Shown here: positions 16,827 to 26,246 of the stretch, piece by piece
Layout of the letters: every line of letters starts with the position of its first letter
How positions within the stretch are numbered: the stretch's first letter is position 1
Assembly (NCBI GenBank): GCA_015055655.1
Contig: SVHW01000007.1
Coordinates: forward strand, 1 to 64,000
Direction: 5' to 3'
Origin: Clostridiales bacterium
Lineage (GTDB): Bacteria; Bacillota; Clostridia; Christensenellales; Borkfalkiaceae
DNA: 64,000 bases
Notes under the pieces: model-generated
The model's input: the letters and a program-made list of their open reading frames with translations, nothing else
Database searches by the model: none
Told to the model about the DNA's origin: nothing
Translations under genes and position numbers: made by a program

Positions 16827-17597
16827 CTATAAATTATTTTTTAACAGACGGCGTATTCCGCCTAAAAATCCCGTATATCGCCTCGTCACGTCGTACAGTT
16901 TTTTTCTGCCGTATAAGAGGTTATTGCCCAGCATTTTTATCGCAGGATGCATAAACGGATACGGAGAAAGCGCCACGTCGTTATCTTCCGGAATTATCCC
17001 GACAAGCGGCGTTTTTAACAGCTTTTCTATCGCCTGCGGAGATACGCTTGCCCCAGATAACAGCCAATCCCCTCGCACGCGATTGACCGTTAACGTTATC
17101 GTGGAAAAATCGTAACTTTTTAACAGCGTAATCACTTTATCTGCGTCACGCAACGCCGATACTTGCGGCGTGGTGACTATCATCGCTTCGTTTGCCGAAG
17201 CCACCGCGCGGTGAAATCCGTCTTCTATCCCCGACGGACAATCGATAAGGATAAAATCGAATTTAGGCGAAAGGGTATCTAACACCAATTTATACGCCTG
17301 CGGAGAAACGTAACGTTCGGGCGAGGCGTGACAACCCGTCAACACGAAAAGATTGGGATAATCAGGGTGCTGTACCAGCGCCTGCGTCGCGCGACAACGC
17401 CCTTCTATAACGTCCACGATATCGTACGTGACGAGATTTTCTACCCCCGTCGCAACGTCGATATTGTTCAAACTTAAATCAGCGTCGCAAAGCGCCACAC
17501 GTTGCCCTTTCCTTGCCAAATACGCCGCAAGCGACGCGGCAACCGTCGTTTTTCCTACGCCGCCTTTCCCACTTGTAATTACCATTTTTCTCGCCAT
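16827..17597 (-). CDS. minD: Septum-site-determining ATPase MinD
   Basis: Deviant Walker-A ATPase (256 residues) that places the division inhibitor at the membrane. VITSGKGGVGKTTVAASLA is the P-loop with the signature Lys, CDADLSLNNIDVATG follows, and FILIDCPSGIEDGF is Walker B. The C-terminal tail GFLGGIRRLLKNNL is an amphipathic membrane-targeting helix as in other MinD proteins. The ORF track starts upstream at 17654, but MARKMVITSGKGG at 17597 is preceded by GAGAGGG and matches family length. minC is not adjacent. It is transcribed with the small MinE-like gene. Confidence 0.94.
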   Translation of the reverse strand: MARKMVITSGKGGVGKTTVAASLAAYLARKGQRVALCDADLSLNNIDVATGVENLVTYDIVDVIEGRCRATQALVQHPDYPNLFVLTGCHASPERYVSPQAYKLVLDTLSPKFDFILIDCPSGIEDGFHRAVASANEAMIVTTPQVSALRDADKVITLLKSYDFSTITLTVNRVRGDWLLSGASVSPQAIEKLLKTPLVGIIPEDNDVALSPYPFMHPAIKMLGNNLLYGRKKLYDVTRRYTGFLGGIRRLLKNNL

Positions 17598-17730
17598 AAA
17601 AACAACCCTCTCGCTAGCTTTTGTGAACGTAGCGACTATTTTATCATAACGCATTTGTCACGCTTAATTTCGTCGTTTTTTGGCGGTTTCACGGTTGTTT
17701 TGCCAAGTTTATTTTAAAAAGTATAGAATA

Positions 17731-17759
17731 GAAAGCGGAGCGTTAAACGCTCCGCTTTC
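17731..17759 (-). terminator. Terminator of the giant lipoprotein gene
   Basis: GAAAGCGGAGCG-TTAAA-CGCTCCGCTTTC, a 12-bp perfect stem, 39 nt past the stop codon. On the minus strand it is followed by a T-rich tail. Confidence 0.9.
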
Positions 17760-17798
17760 GCTACCCAAACGAGTGAACTACACTCGCTTTATTGTTGT

Positions 17799-20700
17799 TT
17801 AACCACCGTTATAGGATGCCTTCCACGTATTGGTTTCGAAATCCCACATCGCTTTTACCCATTGCGTTTCACGGCTTGCCGCGCCCGCTATTGTTGCCAT
17901 TGCAGCTTCGTAATTTACCGCCGTAATAACGTCCGAGATAACCATATCTTTGCCGCCGCTATCGTTTTCACCGCCGTACAATGCAGGGGAGATATGATAG
18001 CTCATATCCGATATCGTTCTTTGATAAATCGATTTCGTGGGTTTCGCAGCCGTACCGTAGTAATATTCGTACGCTTCGTGCGTGAACGCGAGTCTGTTCG
18101 CTTCGCCCACTGCCGTACCCGTATTGCCTACCGTAAGCCCAGAAATGTCTACCCATTCCGTCAAAGGACGACCCAAACCGCTGTTGTTTTGGATAAACGC
18201 CTTCAAGTTGGTATCCGTGTACATTTCCGCAAGGAACAGTTTTGCTGCTTCTTGGTTCGCACTCGAACTCAATACTGCCAAAGCGTTTGCACCAAGCGAG
18301 TAACGTACGTTGGACGAATCGTTGCCGAACGCGTCTTTCTTATCCGCGTTGATATGAGGAAGACCGAAGAAACCAAATTCAACACGGCTGGACAAACCGC
18401 CCGTCAACAACTTCGTTGCTTCTTCCGTGTACAACCAAGGTCCGCAAACGTACATTGCCGCTTTAGCGTTCATAGCAAGGAACGTGGTTTGCGCTGCCGT
18501 AGTGCTTGCCGTCGAGCTGGACGAATGTACATAGCTCTTTCCAGCAGCGTTCGTGCCCTTGAACATTTTTGCAAACGTATCGTAAGCCTTTTGTCTGCCT
18601 GCTTCCGTATCTTGGTTATTTTCCCAATGCGTAAACTTCATAAACGTGTTCGCCATATAATCGTAACCGTAGTATTCCGTTATCCATTGGTTAGGGAAGT
18701 TCAACGCGTAACCGTTGTTAGCACCTGCGTAAATCAACGGCGCGACGTCGTTCGTTGCACTCGAGTCGGTATTGATGCTGAGATTTAAAATTTGTTCGCA
18801 AAGCGCGAAGTATTCGTCCATCGTTTCAGGAACGGATAAACTGTATTGCGTGAAGAATTTCTTGTTGTAAATGATACCGTTGGTGAAGTTATCTTGCCAA
18901 GGCACACTGTACATCGAGCCGTTTACCGTTCTGTATTCGATTTGGGCGTCAGGAATCATACTCTTCACCGACTTCGACGTACCAGGCACTTTACCTGCCA
19001 ACATATCGTCCAAATTAACGAGTTTGCCGGACGCTGCATAGCCACGATAATCGTCGTCGGAGATAAGCACGATATCCGCATCGCACGTACCTGCGTCAAT
19101 CTCACCCTTCAAGGTTGCAAACATATCAGCACTTTCTTCTACTGTGATGGTTGCATTGGGATATTTCGTCTTGAAGTTTGCAATCGCTGCGTCAATCCAG
19201 CCCGTACCAAAGCCTGCGTTGTAAACCTTAATCTTTAAGGTGTACGCTGCGTTCGGGTCGCCTTCGTTATCGCCGCCCGAAGAAACTACTTCGCCGTATT
19301 CTTGACCGCAAACGGAACAGATATTTTTATTGTTTGCACTTAATTCACCGCTAGGCGTATGGTTGCCCGTTGCGCTGCCGGAAGTGAACGTCGCCGTGCC
19401 TTTTTCGCCGCAAACCGAACAGGATTTATAATACGTTGCAGGTGCGCCGCACGTTGCCGGTGTCTTAAGATATTTATCAGCAACGGTTTCTTTGGTGAAG
19501 TTGTGCGCTGCAAGTTCGCCGTACTGTTGTCCGCAAACCGTACACGTCTTCTTCGTCGTACACGTTGCCGTGCCGCCCGTATGGTTGCCCGTTGCCGTGC
19601 CTGCTATTTCGTACGTCTTCGTGCCTTTCGCGTCACAAACGCTACACGAATAGTAGTATTTAGCGTTTGCACCGCACGTTGCGTTGCTTGCGATATACGC
19701 GTTGTCTTGTTTGGTGAAATCGTGCGCAGCCAATTCGCCGAATTGTTGTCCGCACGCGCCGCAGATTGCCTTCGACGTACACGTTGCTGCCGTGCCGCCT
19801 ACCGTCGTATGCACACCCGTCGCCGTACCTACCGTAAACGTAGCTTCGAATTCCGTACCTTGAGAGGATTCGCCGCACGCACAGGATTTATAATACGTTG
19901 CAGGGTTGATACAATTTGCCGCTTCTTTAAGATACTTATCTGCTCTTACCGTTGCGGTGAATGCGTGTACGTGCGCAGCTTCGCCGTATTCTTGACCGCA
20001 AACGCCACAGATAGGTTTATTGTTTGCACTTAATTCACCGCTAGGCGTATGCAAGCCGGTGCCTACACCGTAAGCGAAGGTTGCCTCAAATTCCGTATCC
20101 TTAGAGGATTCGCCGCAGACGCAAGATTTATAATACGTCGCAGGCGCGCCGCACGTTGCTTCGGTTGCTAAATATTTCTCTTCAGCCAATTCTCTTACGT
20201 AAGAGTGTACGTGACCAACATCGCCGTATTTCTCACCGCAGACTTCGCACGTTGCTTGCGGTTCGTTGGGCGTCGTGTTGCCCTTATGCGCACCCAAGCT
20301 GCCTACTTCGAACGTCTTATCCGTAGAAGCTTCGCCGCAGACCGAGCAGGAATAGAAATATGTTGCAGGCGACTTACAGTTTGCATCGCTGGCTTTATAA
20401 TCTATCTTGGTATCTTGCTTGGTGAAATCGTGCGCGGCATATGCGCCGTAATATTGTCTACATACGGTACATCTTGCTTGCGTCGTACACGTTGCGTTGC
20501 CGCCCGTATGCGCGCCCGTTGCCGTGCCGTCCTTTTCGTACGTCGTCGTGCCTTTTTCACCGCAAACGCTGCAAGAATAGTAGTATTTAGCGTTTGCACC
20601 GCACGTTGCGTTGCTTGCGATATACGCGTCGTCTTGTTTGGTGAAATCGTGCGCAGCGTAATCGCCGTATTGTTCGCCGCAAACGGTACACGTAGCTTTC

Positions 20701-23270
20701 GTTTCGCACGTTGCGTTGCCGCCCGTATGCGCGCCCAAGCTGCCAAACGTGAACGTATTTTCAAATTCCGTACCCGCCGAAGAGTTGCCACACTTACAGC
20801 TGTAATAGTAAGTAGCAGGCGTTTGGCAAGTTGCGTCAGCTTTCTTAAATGCGTCGCTGACCGCTTTCTTATCGTATTTGCAAACGTGTTCCCCGTCCTC
20901 AATTTCAGGCACGTACAATTTGCCGCAGACGTCACAGGTTGCAAAACCCGTCACTTCGTCCATCTCGCCGCCGCTGTGGCCAAGAGGGTCGCCGTAAGCA
21001 AAGGTGTTGGTTGTGTCTTTTTCACCACAGCTACATACGTAGTAGTATCTTGCCGCTTGTTCACAATCCGCATCGCTTGCTTTATATTCGTCTTTTATTT
21101 CTTGGTTATTATAATTATGCTTATGCAAAAGTTCGCCGTACTTTTGTCCGCAAACGGTACACGTAGCGAGCTCCGTTTCCGTCGCCGTGCCACCCGTATG
21201 GATACCCGTCGGGTTGCCGCTTTCAAACGTATCCGTGCCGTACGAGCCGTCACCGCAAGCACACGATTTATAATATTTTGCAGGAGCAACGCACGTTGCT
21301 TCGCTCGCCAAATATTTTTCTTCCGCTACTTCTTCCGTATAGCTATGGATATGTACAGCCAAGTTGCCGTATTGTTGACCGCAAACGGAACAGGTAGCGT
21401 ATTCCGTTTCCGTTGCCGTGCCACCCGTATGGCCGAGAGGTTCGCCAACGGGATATACGTTCGTGCCTTTTTCGCCACACGTGCAAGCATAGTAATATTT
21501 TGCAGGTTGCGTACAATCCGCATCGCTTGCTTTATACTTTTCGTCGAACGGCTGTTCCGTGTAATTATGCACGTGCGCAGGTTGGCCGTATTCTTGACCG
21601 CAAACGGTACAAACAGCCGCTTTATCCGCCGTCGCCGTGCCGCCCGTATGGATACCCGTCGCGTCGTTGGAAGGAGCAAACGTTCTCGTCAAGTCCTTTT
21701 CACCGCAAGCGCACGAATAATAATACGTCGTGGGCGCAACGCACGTCGCGTCGCTCGCTTTATATTTCGCTTCGATTACTTTTTGATTGAAATTATGAAC
21801 GTGCCAATTCAATTCGCCGTACTGTTGTCCGCAACGGGTACACGTAGCGTACTCCGTTGCCGTCGCCGTGCCGCCCGTATGGCCGAGAGGGTCGCCGTCA
21901 ACGTACGTTCTTTCGCCCTTTGCACCACACGAACAAGCATAGTAGTATTTCGCAGGTTGCGTACAATCCGCTTCACTTGCTAAATGGTCCGCATTATACG
22001 TCATTTTATTGAAATTGTGCACGTGTTCGCCGTATTCCTCACCGCAAACGGAGCAGATAGGACCTTTTTCCGTCGTTGCCACGCCGCCCGTGTGGATGCC
22101 CGTCGCTGCGCCGTTTTCAAACGTATCCGTACCCTTTTCGCCACATACGCAGGAATAATAGTACGTCGCAGGCGCGATACACGTTGCTTCGGTTGCTAAA
22201 TATTTTTCCGCAACGTTTTCGTTGATAAAGTTATGTTGGTGCGAATCGTCAATCAAATCGCCGTATTGTTGCCCACAACGGGTACACGTAGCCTTTTCCG
22301 TTGCCGTCGCCGTGCCGCCCGTATGGCCGAGCGCAACGCCGTTGATAAAGGTTTGTCCGCCTTTTTCACCGCACGAACAAGAATAATAATATCTTGCCGC
22401 TTGCGTACAATCCGCTTCGCTTGCCAAATACGCGTCCGTTATCACCATTTCGGTGAAGCTATGTCTATGTTCCGCGTTCAACAAATCGCCGTACTTTTCG
22501 CCGCAACGGGTACACGTAGCCTTTTCCGTCGCCGTCGCCGTGCCGCCCGTATGACCGAGAGGCGCGCCGTCCGAATAGGTGTACTCGCTCTTTGCCGTAC
22601 AGCCCGTCGCCGAACAAGCATAGTAATATTTTGCAGGTTGCGTACAATCTGCCGCGCTTGCTAAATACGCGTCCGTTTTTACTTTTTCTTTGAAATTGTG
22701 CGCAACGTCGCCGTACTGCTCGCCACAAAGTTCACACGTCGCTTTTTCCGTGAACGTCGCCGTGCCGCCTTTGTGCGCCGTAACGTCTACTTCGCCCGCA
22801 ACGAACGTTGCCGCACCCGTATCGCCGCATTTGCAGCTGTAAGCGTACGTCGCACCCGTCGAACAGGTTGCCGCGCTTACCAAATACGCGTCGTCAACGA
22901 TTTTTTCCGTGTAGCTATGTACGTGCGAATCGTTAAGCAAATTGCCATAATGCGCACCGCATACTTCACAAATCGCGCGTTCCGTCGTCGTCGCCGTGCC
23001 GCCGCTGTGGCCGTTCGCTTCGCCGTGAGCAAAGGTTGCGTCGCCTTTCTCGCCACAATCGCAAGAATAATAATATCTAGCCGCTTGCGTACAATCCGCT
23101 GCGCTTGCCAAATATTTGGCGTCTGTCTCTTCGTTTACGAAAGAACAAACGTGCGTGGGTTGACCGTTGTCGTCGCCGCCACCCTCTTCGCCGCAAGCAA
23201 CTATGCCGAACGTACAAAAGCTCATACACAGCGCTACGATTCTTTGAAACAGTTTCTTCTTAGCCTTCAT
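17799..23270 (-). CDS. Giant lipoprotein: 17 Cys-rich repeats plus sugar-type solute-binding domain
   Basis: An 1823-residue exported protein. Residues 1-25 are a signal peptide and C26 in GIVAC fits a lipobox, so it is anchored to the outer face of the membrane. Residues about 40-1328 form 17 repeats of about 76 residues. Each contains a first Cys, a YYYSCxCG knuckle, a GHTGGTAT turn, a CxxCGxxYG knuckle and an HxHxF segment. Residues about 1343-1823 are a family-1 ABC substrate-binding domain (IKVYNAGFGTGW, ADIVLISDDDYRGY, VPWQDNFTNGIIYNKK, AAMYVCGPWLY). Ordinary binding lipoproteins have a short linker, so the repeats probably act as a long stalk or metal/disulfide module. No permease or ATPase genes adjoin it. 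The ATG follows AGAGGG. Confidence 0.9.
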   Translation of the reverse strand: MKAKKKLFQRIVALCMSFCTFGIVACGEEGGGDDNGQPTHVCSFVNEETDAKYLASAADCTQAARYYYSCDCGEKGDATFAHGEANGHSGGTATTTERAICEVCGAHYGNLLNDSHVHSYTEKIVDDAYLVSAATCSTGATYAYSCKCGDTGAATFVAGEVDVTAHKGGTATFTEKATCELCGEQYGDVAHNFKEKVKTDAYLASAADCTQPAKYYYACSATGCTAKSEYTYSDGAPLGHTGGTATATEKATCTRCGEKYGDLLNAEHRHSFTEMVITDAYLASEADCTQAARYYYSCSCGEKGGQTFINGVALGHTGGTATATEKATCTRCGQQYGDLIDDSHQHNFINENVAEKYLATEATCIAPATYYYSCVCGEKGTDTFENGAATGIHTGGVATTEKGPICSVCGEEYGEHVHNFNKMTYNADHLASEADCTQPAKYYYACSCGAKGERTYVDGDPLGHTGGTATATEYATCTRCGQQYGELNWHVHNFNQKVIEAKYKASDATCVAPTTYYYSCACGEKDLTRTFAPSNDATGIHTGGTATADKAAVCTVCGQEYGQPAHVHNYTEQPFDEKYKASDADCTQPAKYYYACTCGEKGTNVYPVGEPLGHTGGTATETEYATCSVCGQQYGNLAVHIHSYTEEVAEEKYLASEATCVAPAKYYKSCACGDGSYGTDTFESGNPTGIHTGGTATETELATCTVCGQKYGELLHKHNYNNQEIKDEYKASDADCEQAARYYYVCSCGEKDTTNTFAYGDPLGHSGGEMDEVTGFATCDVCGKLYVPEIEDGEHVCKYDKKAVSDAFKKADATCQTPATYYYSCKCGNSSAGTEFENTFTFGSLGAHTGGNATCETKATCTVCGEQYGDYAAHDFTKQDDAYIASNATCGANAKYYYSCSVCGEKGTTTYEKDGTATGAHTGGNATCTTQARCTVCRQYYGAYAAHDFTKQDTKIDYKASDANCKSPATYFYSCSVCGEASTDKTFEVGSLGAHKGNTTPNEPQATCEVCGEKYGDVGHVHSYVRELAEEKYLATEATCGAPATYYKSCVCGESSKDTEFEATFAYGVGTGLHTPSGELSANNKPICGVCGQEYGEAAHVHAFTATVRADKYLKEAANCINPATYYKSCACGESSQGTEFEATFTVGTATGVHTTVGGTAATCTSKAICGACGQQFGELAAHDFTKQDNAYIASNATCGANAKYYYSCSVCDAKGTKTYEIAGTATGNHTGGTATCTTKKTCTVCGQQYGELAAHNFTKETVADKYLKTPATCGAPATYYKSCSVCGEKGTATFTSGSATGNHTPSGELSANNKNICSVCGQEYGEVVSSGGDNEGDPNAAYTLKIKVYNAGFGTGWIDAAIANFKTKYPNATITVEESADMFATLKGEIDAGTCDADIVLISDDDYRGYAASGKLVNLDDMLAGKVPGTSKSVKSMIPDAQIEYRTVNGSMYSVPWQDNFTNGIIYNKKFFTQYSLSVPETMDEYFALCEQILNLSINTDSSATNDVAPLIYAGANNGYALNFPNQWITEYYGYDYMANTFMKFTHWENNQDTEAGRQKAYDTFAKMFKGTNAAGKSYVHSSSSTASTTAAQTTFLAMNAKAAMYVCGPWLYTEEATKLLTGGLSSRVEFGFFGLPHINADKKDAFGNDSSNVRYSLGANALAVLSSSANQEAAKLFLAEMYTDTNLKAFIQNNSGLGRPLTEWVDISGLTVGNTGTAVGEANRLAFTHEAYEYYYGTAAKPTKSIYQRTISDMSYHISPALYGGENDSGGKDMVISDVITAVNYEAAMATIAGAASRETQWVKAMWDFETNTWKASYNGG
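19290..23153 (-). repeat. Seventeen tandem coding repeats (about 228 bp each)
   Basis: In-frame repeats encoding the Cys-rich units of the giant lipoprotein. Units 12 and 16 share the 20-residue core AYIASNATCGANAKYYYSCS and are close to identical at the DNA level around 20581-20660 and 19650-19730. This points to unit exchange or recent duplication inside the gene. The unit number may therefore vary between strains. Confidence 0.9.
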
Positions 23271-23367
23271 ATTTTTCCCTCTAAAACTTATTGTTTTCTT
23301 TTTATAAAGTTCCCTTTGCGTGCAACCTATCGCCTTGCAAGGCGTTTGTCCAACGCAAATATGTAAC

Positions 23368-24000
23368 TTATCTATTCCGCTTGCAAAGTTCCGCGCAGAC
23401 TTCCGAAATGTCGACGTCGCGGGCGCTGAGCAGTACCATTACGTGATACAACAAATCCGCCGCTTCGCAAACGACACCTTCCTTTTCAGGGTTCTTGCTG
23501 GCAATGACAAACTCGACCGCTTCTTCCCCTACTTTTTTGCCGATTCTGTCTACCCCTTTCGCAAACAGATAGCTGGTGTAGCCGCCGTCTTCGGGATTGG
23601 CTTTATATTCCCTTACGATGCGTTGCAAACGCCCGAACATCTCGCTGCCGATATCTTTATAATCGCCTTTGATTTGTTTTTGAAAACGAGAAAAACGTTT
23701 GCCGTCCGCCGACGTATTGCCGTTGGGTTTTACCTTCAAAAGCAACGCTTTGCCGCAATCGCATACAAACGCCGTCATTACTTTTTGCGTATTCCCCTCG
23801 ACTGCGCCAAACGTATCCGTGACACCCGTCTTTTTGTCGTAATAATGCGCGTACCCCGTTTGTGACGTCTTCTCTACTGCTTCTTCGTCCATACAAGCAA
23901 GCATAAGCACTTCGCCGCTTTCATAATCTTGAACGATAACCTGCAATAAACCGTTTTCGTCAAACGAAAGTTCTTCGCGCCACGTTTCTTTCAACGCCAT
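23368..24000 (-). CDS. hisIE: HisIE-type protein with degenerate HisI half
   Basis: A 210-residue fusion. Residues about 1-105 resemble phosphoribosyl-AMP cyclohydrolase (HisI) and about 110-205 phosphoribosyl-ATP pyrophosphatase (HisE). The HisE part is intact (GVDRIGKKVGEEAVEFVIASKN, the all-alpha NTP-pyrophosphatase pattern). In the HisI part the usual DCDxD metal motif reads CDCGK and the usual CHTGxxSCF zinc motif reads TSADGKRFSRF, so most metal ligands are missing. Only HisE activity can be predicted with confidence. No other histidine gene is in the window; it has its own promoter and a GGAGGTGG ribosome-binding site. Confidence 0.85.
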   Translation of the reverse strand: MALKETWREELSFDENGLLQVIVQDYESGEVLMLACMDEEAVEKTSQTGYAHYYDKKTGVTDTFGAVEGNTQKVMTAFVCDCGKALLLKVKPNGNTSADGKRFSRFQKQIKGDYKDIGSEMFGRLQRIVREYKANPEDGGYTSYLFAKGVDRIGKKVGEEAVEFVIASKNPEKEGVVCEAADLLYHVMVLLSARDVDISEVCAELCKRNR

Positions 24001-24030
24001 ATTCCACCTCCAGAGCGTTCTTCAGCATAC

Positions 24031-24059
24031 ATTATACTATAAATTTCTTTATCCGTCAA
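24031..24059 (-). promoter_or_regulatory. hisIE promoter
   Basis: TTGACG (24059-24054), 17-bp spacer, TATAAT (24036-24031). Transcription would start about 24 nt before the ATG, leaving room for the GGAGGTGG ribosome-binding site at 24004-24011. Confidence 0.8.
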
Positions 24060-24128
24060 TAGCCTTAAAAAATATTTTTTTAATTTTTCTCCGTTTTCTC
24101 CGTTTTTTGTCTATTTTTAACAAAAAAA

Positions 24129-26135
24129 TCAGTTCAAAACTACGTCTTTTAGACTATCGTATTTTTTCAAAGCCGCACGACGCAACTTTTCGTCGTCTAA
24201 ACGCATCTCAAACGCGTCGTCCGAAAGACGTTTCGCCGCGAAAACGACTTGCGTAGGGTATTTCAGGTTTTTGATATCCCCTAACATCTTCCCCGACTGC
24301 CGCGTACCAAAAAAATCGCCGCCGCCACGCATCTCTAAATCCTTTTCCGCTATCTTGAACCCGTCTGCGTTGTTCTTTAACGTCAATAGACGTTCTTTCG
24401 CCGTATCGCTTTCCGCGCCCATTAGCAAAAAACAATAGCTCTTTTCCGCGCCTCTACCTACTCTGCCTCGAAGCTGGTGCAACTGCGAAAGCCCAAAACG
24501 TTCGGCATTGGAAATAATCATAATCGTGGCGTTGGGCACGTCAATGCCTACCTCGATAACCGTCGTCGATACCAGACAATCGTATTCGTGATTTTTAAAC
24601 GCCGTCATTATCTCCGCCTTCTCTTTTTCCTTCATCCGTCCGTGCAATAACGCAAAGCGAACGGAAGGAAGACGAGTTTTTAACTCGTCATACAGCTCGG
24701 TAACGCTGACGATAGAGCCTTCCTCGTCGTCGTCGATTTTCGCGCAAACGAAATACGCTTGCTTGCCCAGCCGCGTTTCTTTTTGCACGTAATCAAGCAT
24801 ATCGTTATACTTACTTTCCGGGATAATCGACGTGGCGATTTCCTGCCTTGCCTTGGGCTTGTCCGTTATCGTCGTGACGTCCAAGTCTCCGTAAAAAATC
24901 AGCGACAGCGTACGGGGAATCGGCGTGGCGCTCATAACCAAAACGTCCACCCCTTCGCCCTTTTCCGCCAACGCGTTTCTTTGCGCAACGCCGAAACGGT
25001 GCTGCTCGTCACAAACGATAAACGCAAGGCGCGGTATCTCCACGTCCCCCTGAATTACCGCGTGCGTGCCGCAGACGATATCGATTTCCCCGTTTTTTAA
25101 ACGGGCTTTCAATTCTCTCTTCTCTTTCGCCGTCATTCCCCCTGCCAAATAGCCTATCTCGTAATCGGGAAAATACTTTTTTAACAATTCGTAATTTTGC
25201 GCAGCCAACACTTCCGTAGGCGATAAATACGCCGCGGTGTACCCGCTTTTTACCGCCATAAATATGCCACACAGCGCAACCGCCGTTTTACCGCTGCCTA
25301 CGTCACCTTGCAACAGCCTGTTCATCTTCGTCGGCGCGCGTAAATTTTCAAAAATATCGTTGACGGCGTGTTTTTGTCCGTCCGTGAACTCGAAGCCAAA
25401 CCGCTTTACAAAATCCTTCACCTCGTTTGCCGTCGCGCTATACCGACGAAGGCGCGCTTCTTCTTTACCGCCTTTGATGATTTTAAACGCGGAAATTAAC
25501 GTGAAATATTCTTCTAACGCTATCCTTTCACTCGCCTCGTCTTTCTCTATTTGCGACGTGGGATTATGCACCTGCCAAAACGCCTTTTCTAACGAGGGAA
25601 GATTGTATTTTTGTATGATTTTTTGCGGAATTATGCTGCTGATATCCGTCCGTGAAAGCGCTTCTTTTACCGCGCTTCTTACCACCTTTTGCTGCAATTT
25701 TCCCTTTAACGAATAGACGGGAATTATCCCCTTTAATCGGTAGTTTTTATCCAACGGCTCGAACGTGGGATTCACCAGAGAAATTTGCCCGTATTTGTTT
25801 TGCACTCTGCCGTAAAAAAGATACTCCCCCGGCTTTAACTTTTGCGCGACGTAAGGTTGATTAAACCACACCGCCGTAAACGGATACCCGTCTTGAGAAC
25901 AGTACGCTTTTACCAACTTTTGCCTGCTTCCATACTGTACGGGCGCAAGACGGGTGACTTCGCACGCAACCAAAATCACGTCGTTGTGATACGCCGTTTT
26001 GATGGAAACGCGCTCGGTTAAATCCAAATATGCGCGCGGATAAAAGCGTACGAGGTCTTCCGCCTCGTACAACCCTAATTTTTGAAAGTCTTTTTCTCGC
26101 TTTTCCCCTATCGAACGAAGGGATGAAATTTTCAT
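24129..26135 (-). CDS. recG: ATP-dependent DNA helicase RecG
   Basis: Branch-migration helicase that regresses stalled replication forks. In 668 residues: an N-terminal wedge/OB domain (about 1-230), helicase motif I GDVGSGKTAVA, motif II DEQHRFG (DExH type), motif III VMSATPIPRTL, and C-terminal motifs VSTTVIEVGIDVPNATIM and QLHQLRGRVGRG. The terminal region GDFFGTRQSG is RecG-typical. It follows fakA after 111 bp, the same neighbourhood as in Bacillus (yloU-yloV-recG region). AGAGGT precedes the ATG. Confidence 0.97.
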   Translation of the reverse strand: MKISSLRSIGEKREKDFQKLGLYEAEDLVRFYPRAYLDLTERVSIKTAYHNDVILVACEVTRLAPVQYGSRQKLVKAYCSQDGYPFTAVWFNQPYVAQKLKPGEYLFYGRVQNKYGQISLVNPTFEPLDKNYRLKGIIPVYSLKGKLQQKVVRSAVKEALSRTDISSIIPQKIIQKYNLPSLEKAFWQVHNPTSQIEKDEASERIALEEYFTLISAFKIIKGGKEEARLRRYSATANEVKDFVKRFGFEFTDGQKHAVNDIFENLRAPTKMNRLLQGDVGSGKTAVALCGIFMAVKSGYTAAYLSPTEVLAAQNYELLKKYFPDYEIGYLAGGMTAKEKRELKARLKNGEIDIVCGTHAVIQGDVEIPRLAFIVCDEQHRFGVAQRNALAEKGEGVDVLVMSATPIPRTLSLIFYGDLDVTTITDKPKARQEIATSIIPESKYNDMLDYVQKETRLGKQAYFVCAKIDDDEEGSIVSVTELYDELKTRLPSVRFALLHGRMKEKEKAEIMTAFKNHEYDCLVSTTVIEVGIDVPNATIMIISNAERFGLSQLHQLRGRVGRGAEKSYCFLLMGAESDTAKERLLTLKNNADGFKIAEKDLEMRGGGDFFGTRQSGKMLGDIKNLKYPTQVVFAAKRLSDDAFEMRLDDEKLRRAALKKYDSLKDVVLN

Positions 26136-26163
26136 ATTTTACCTCTTTCGCCGCTTGATATGC

Positions 26164-26198
26164 AAAGGGCGACGGAACTGTCCCGCCCGTCGCCTTTT
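26164..26198. terminator. Hairpin in the fakA-recG gap
   Basis: AAAGGGCGACGG / CCGTCGCCTTTT stem with one bulged base and an 11-nt loop. The strong T run lies on the plus-strand side, so its effect on the minus-strand operon is uncertain and may be partial. Confidence 0.45.
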
Positions 26199-26246
26199 GT
26201 ATGTTTTTTTGATTGTATATTTATGCAATTATGCTTTTTTTATACA

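Noticed and set aside
20205-21983. 592-residue plus-strand ORF opposite the giant lipoprotein
   Set aside because: It is antisense to the Cys-rich repeats; the repeated codon pattern keeps the opposite frame open. Arg/Cys/Ala-heavy composition, no ribosome-binding site, and ends without terminator.
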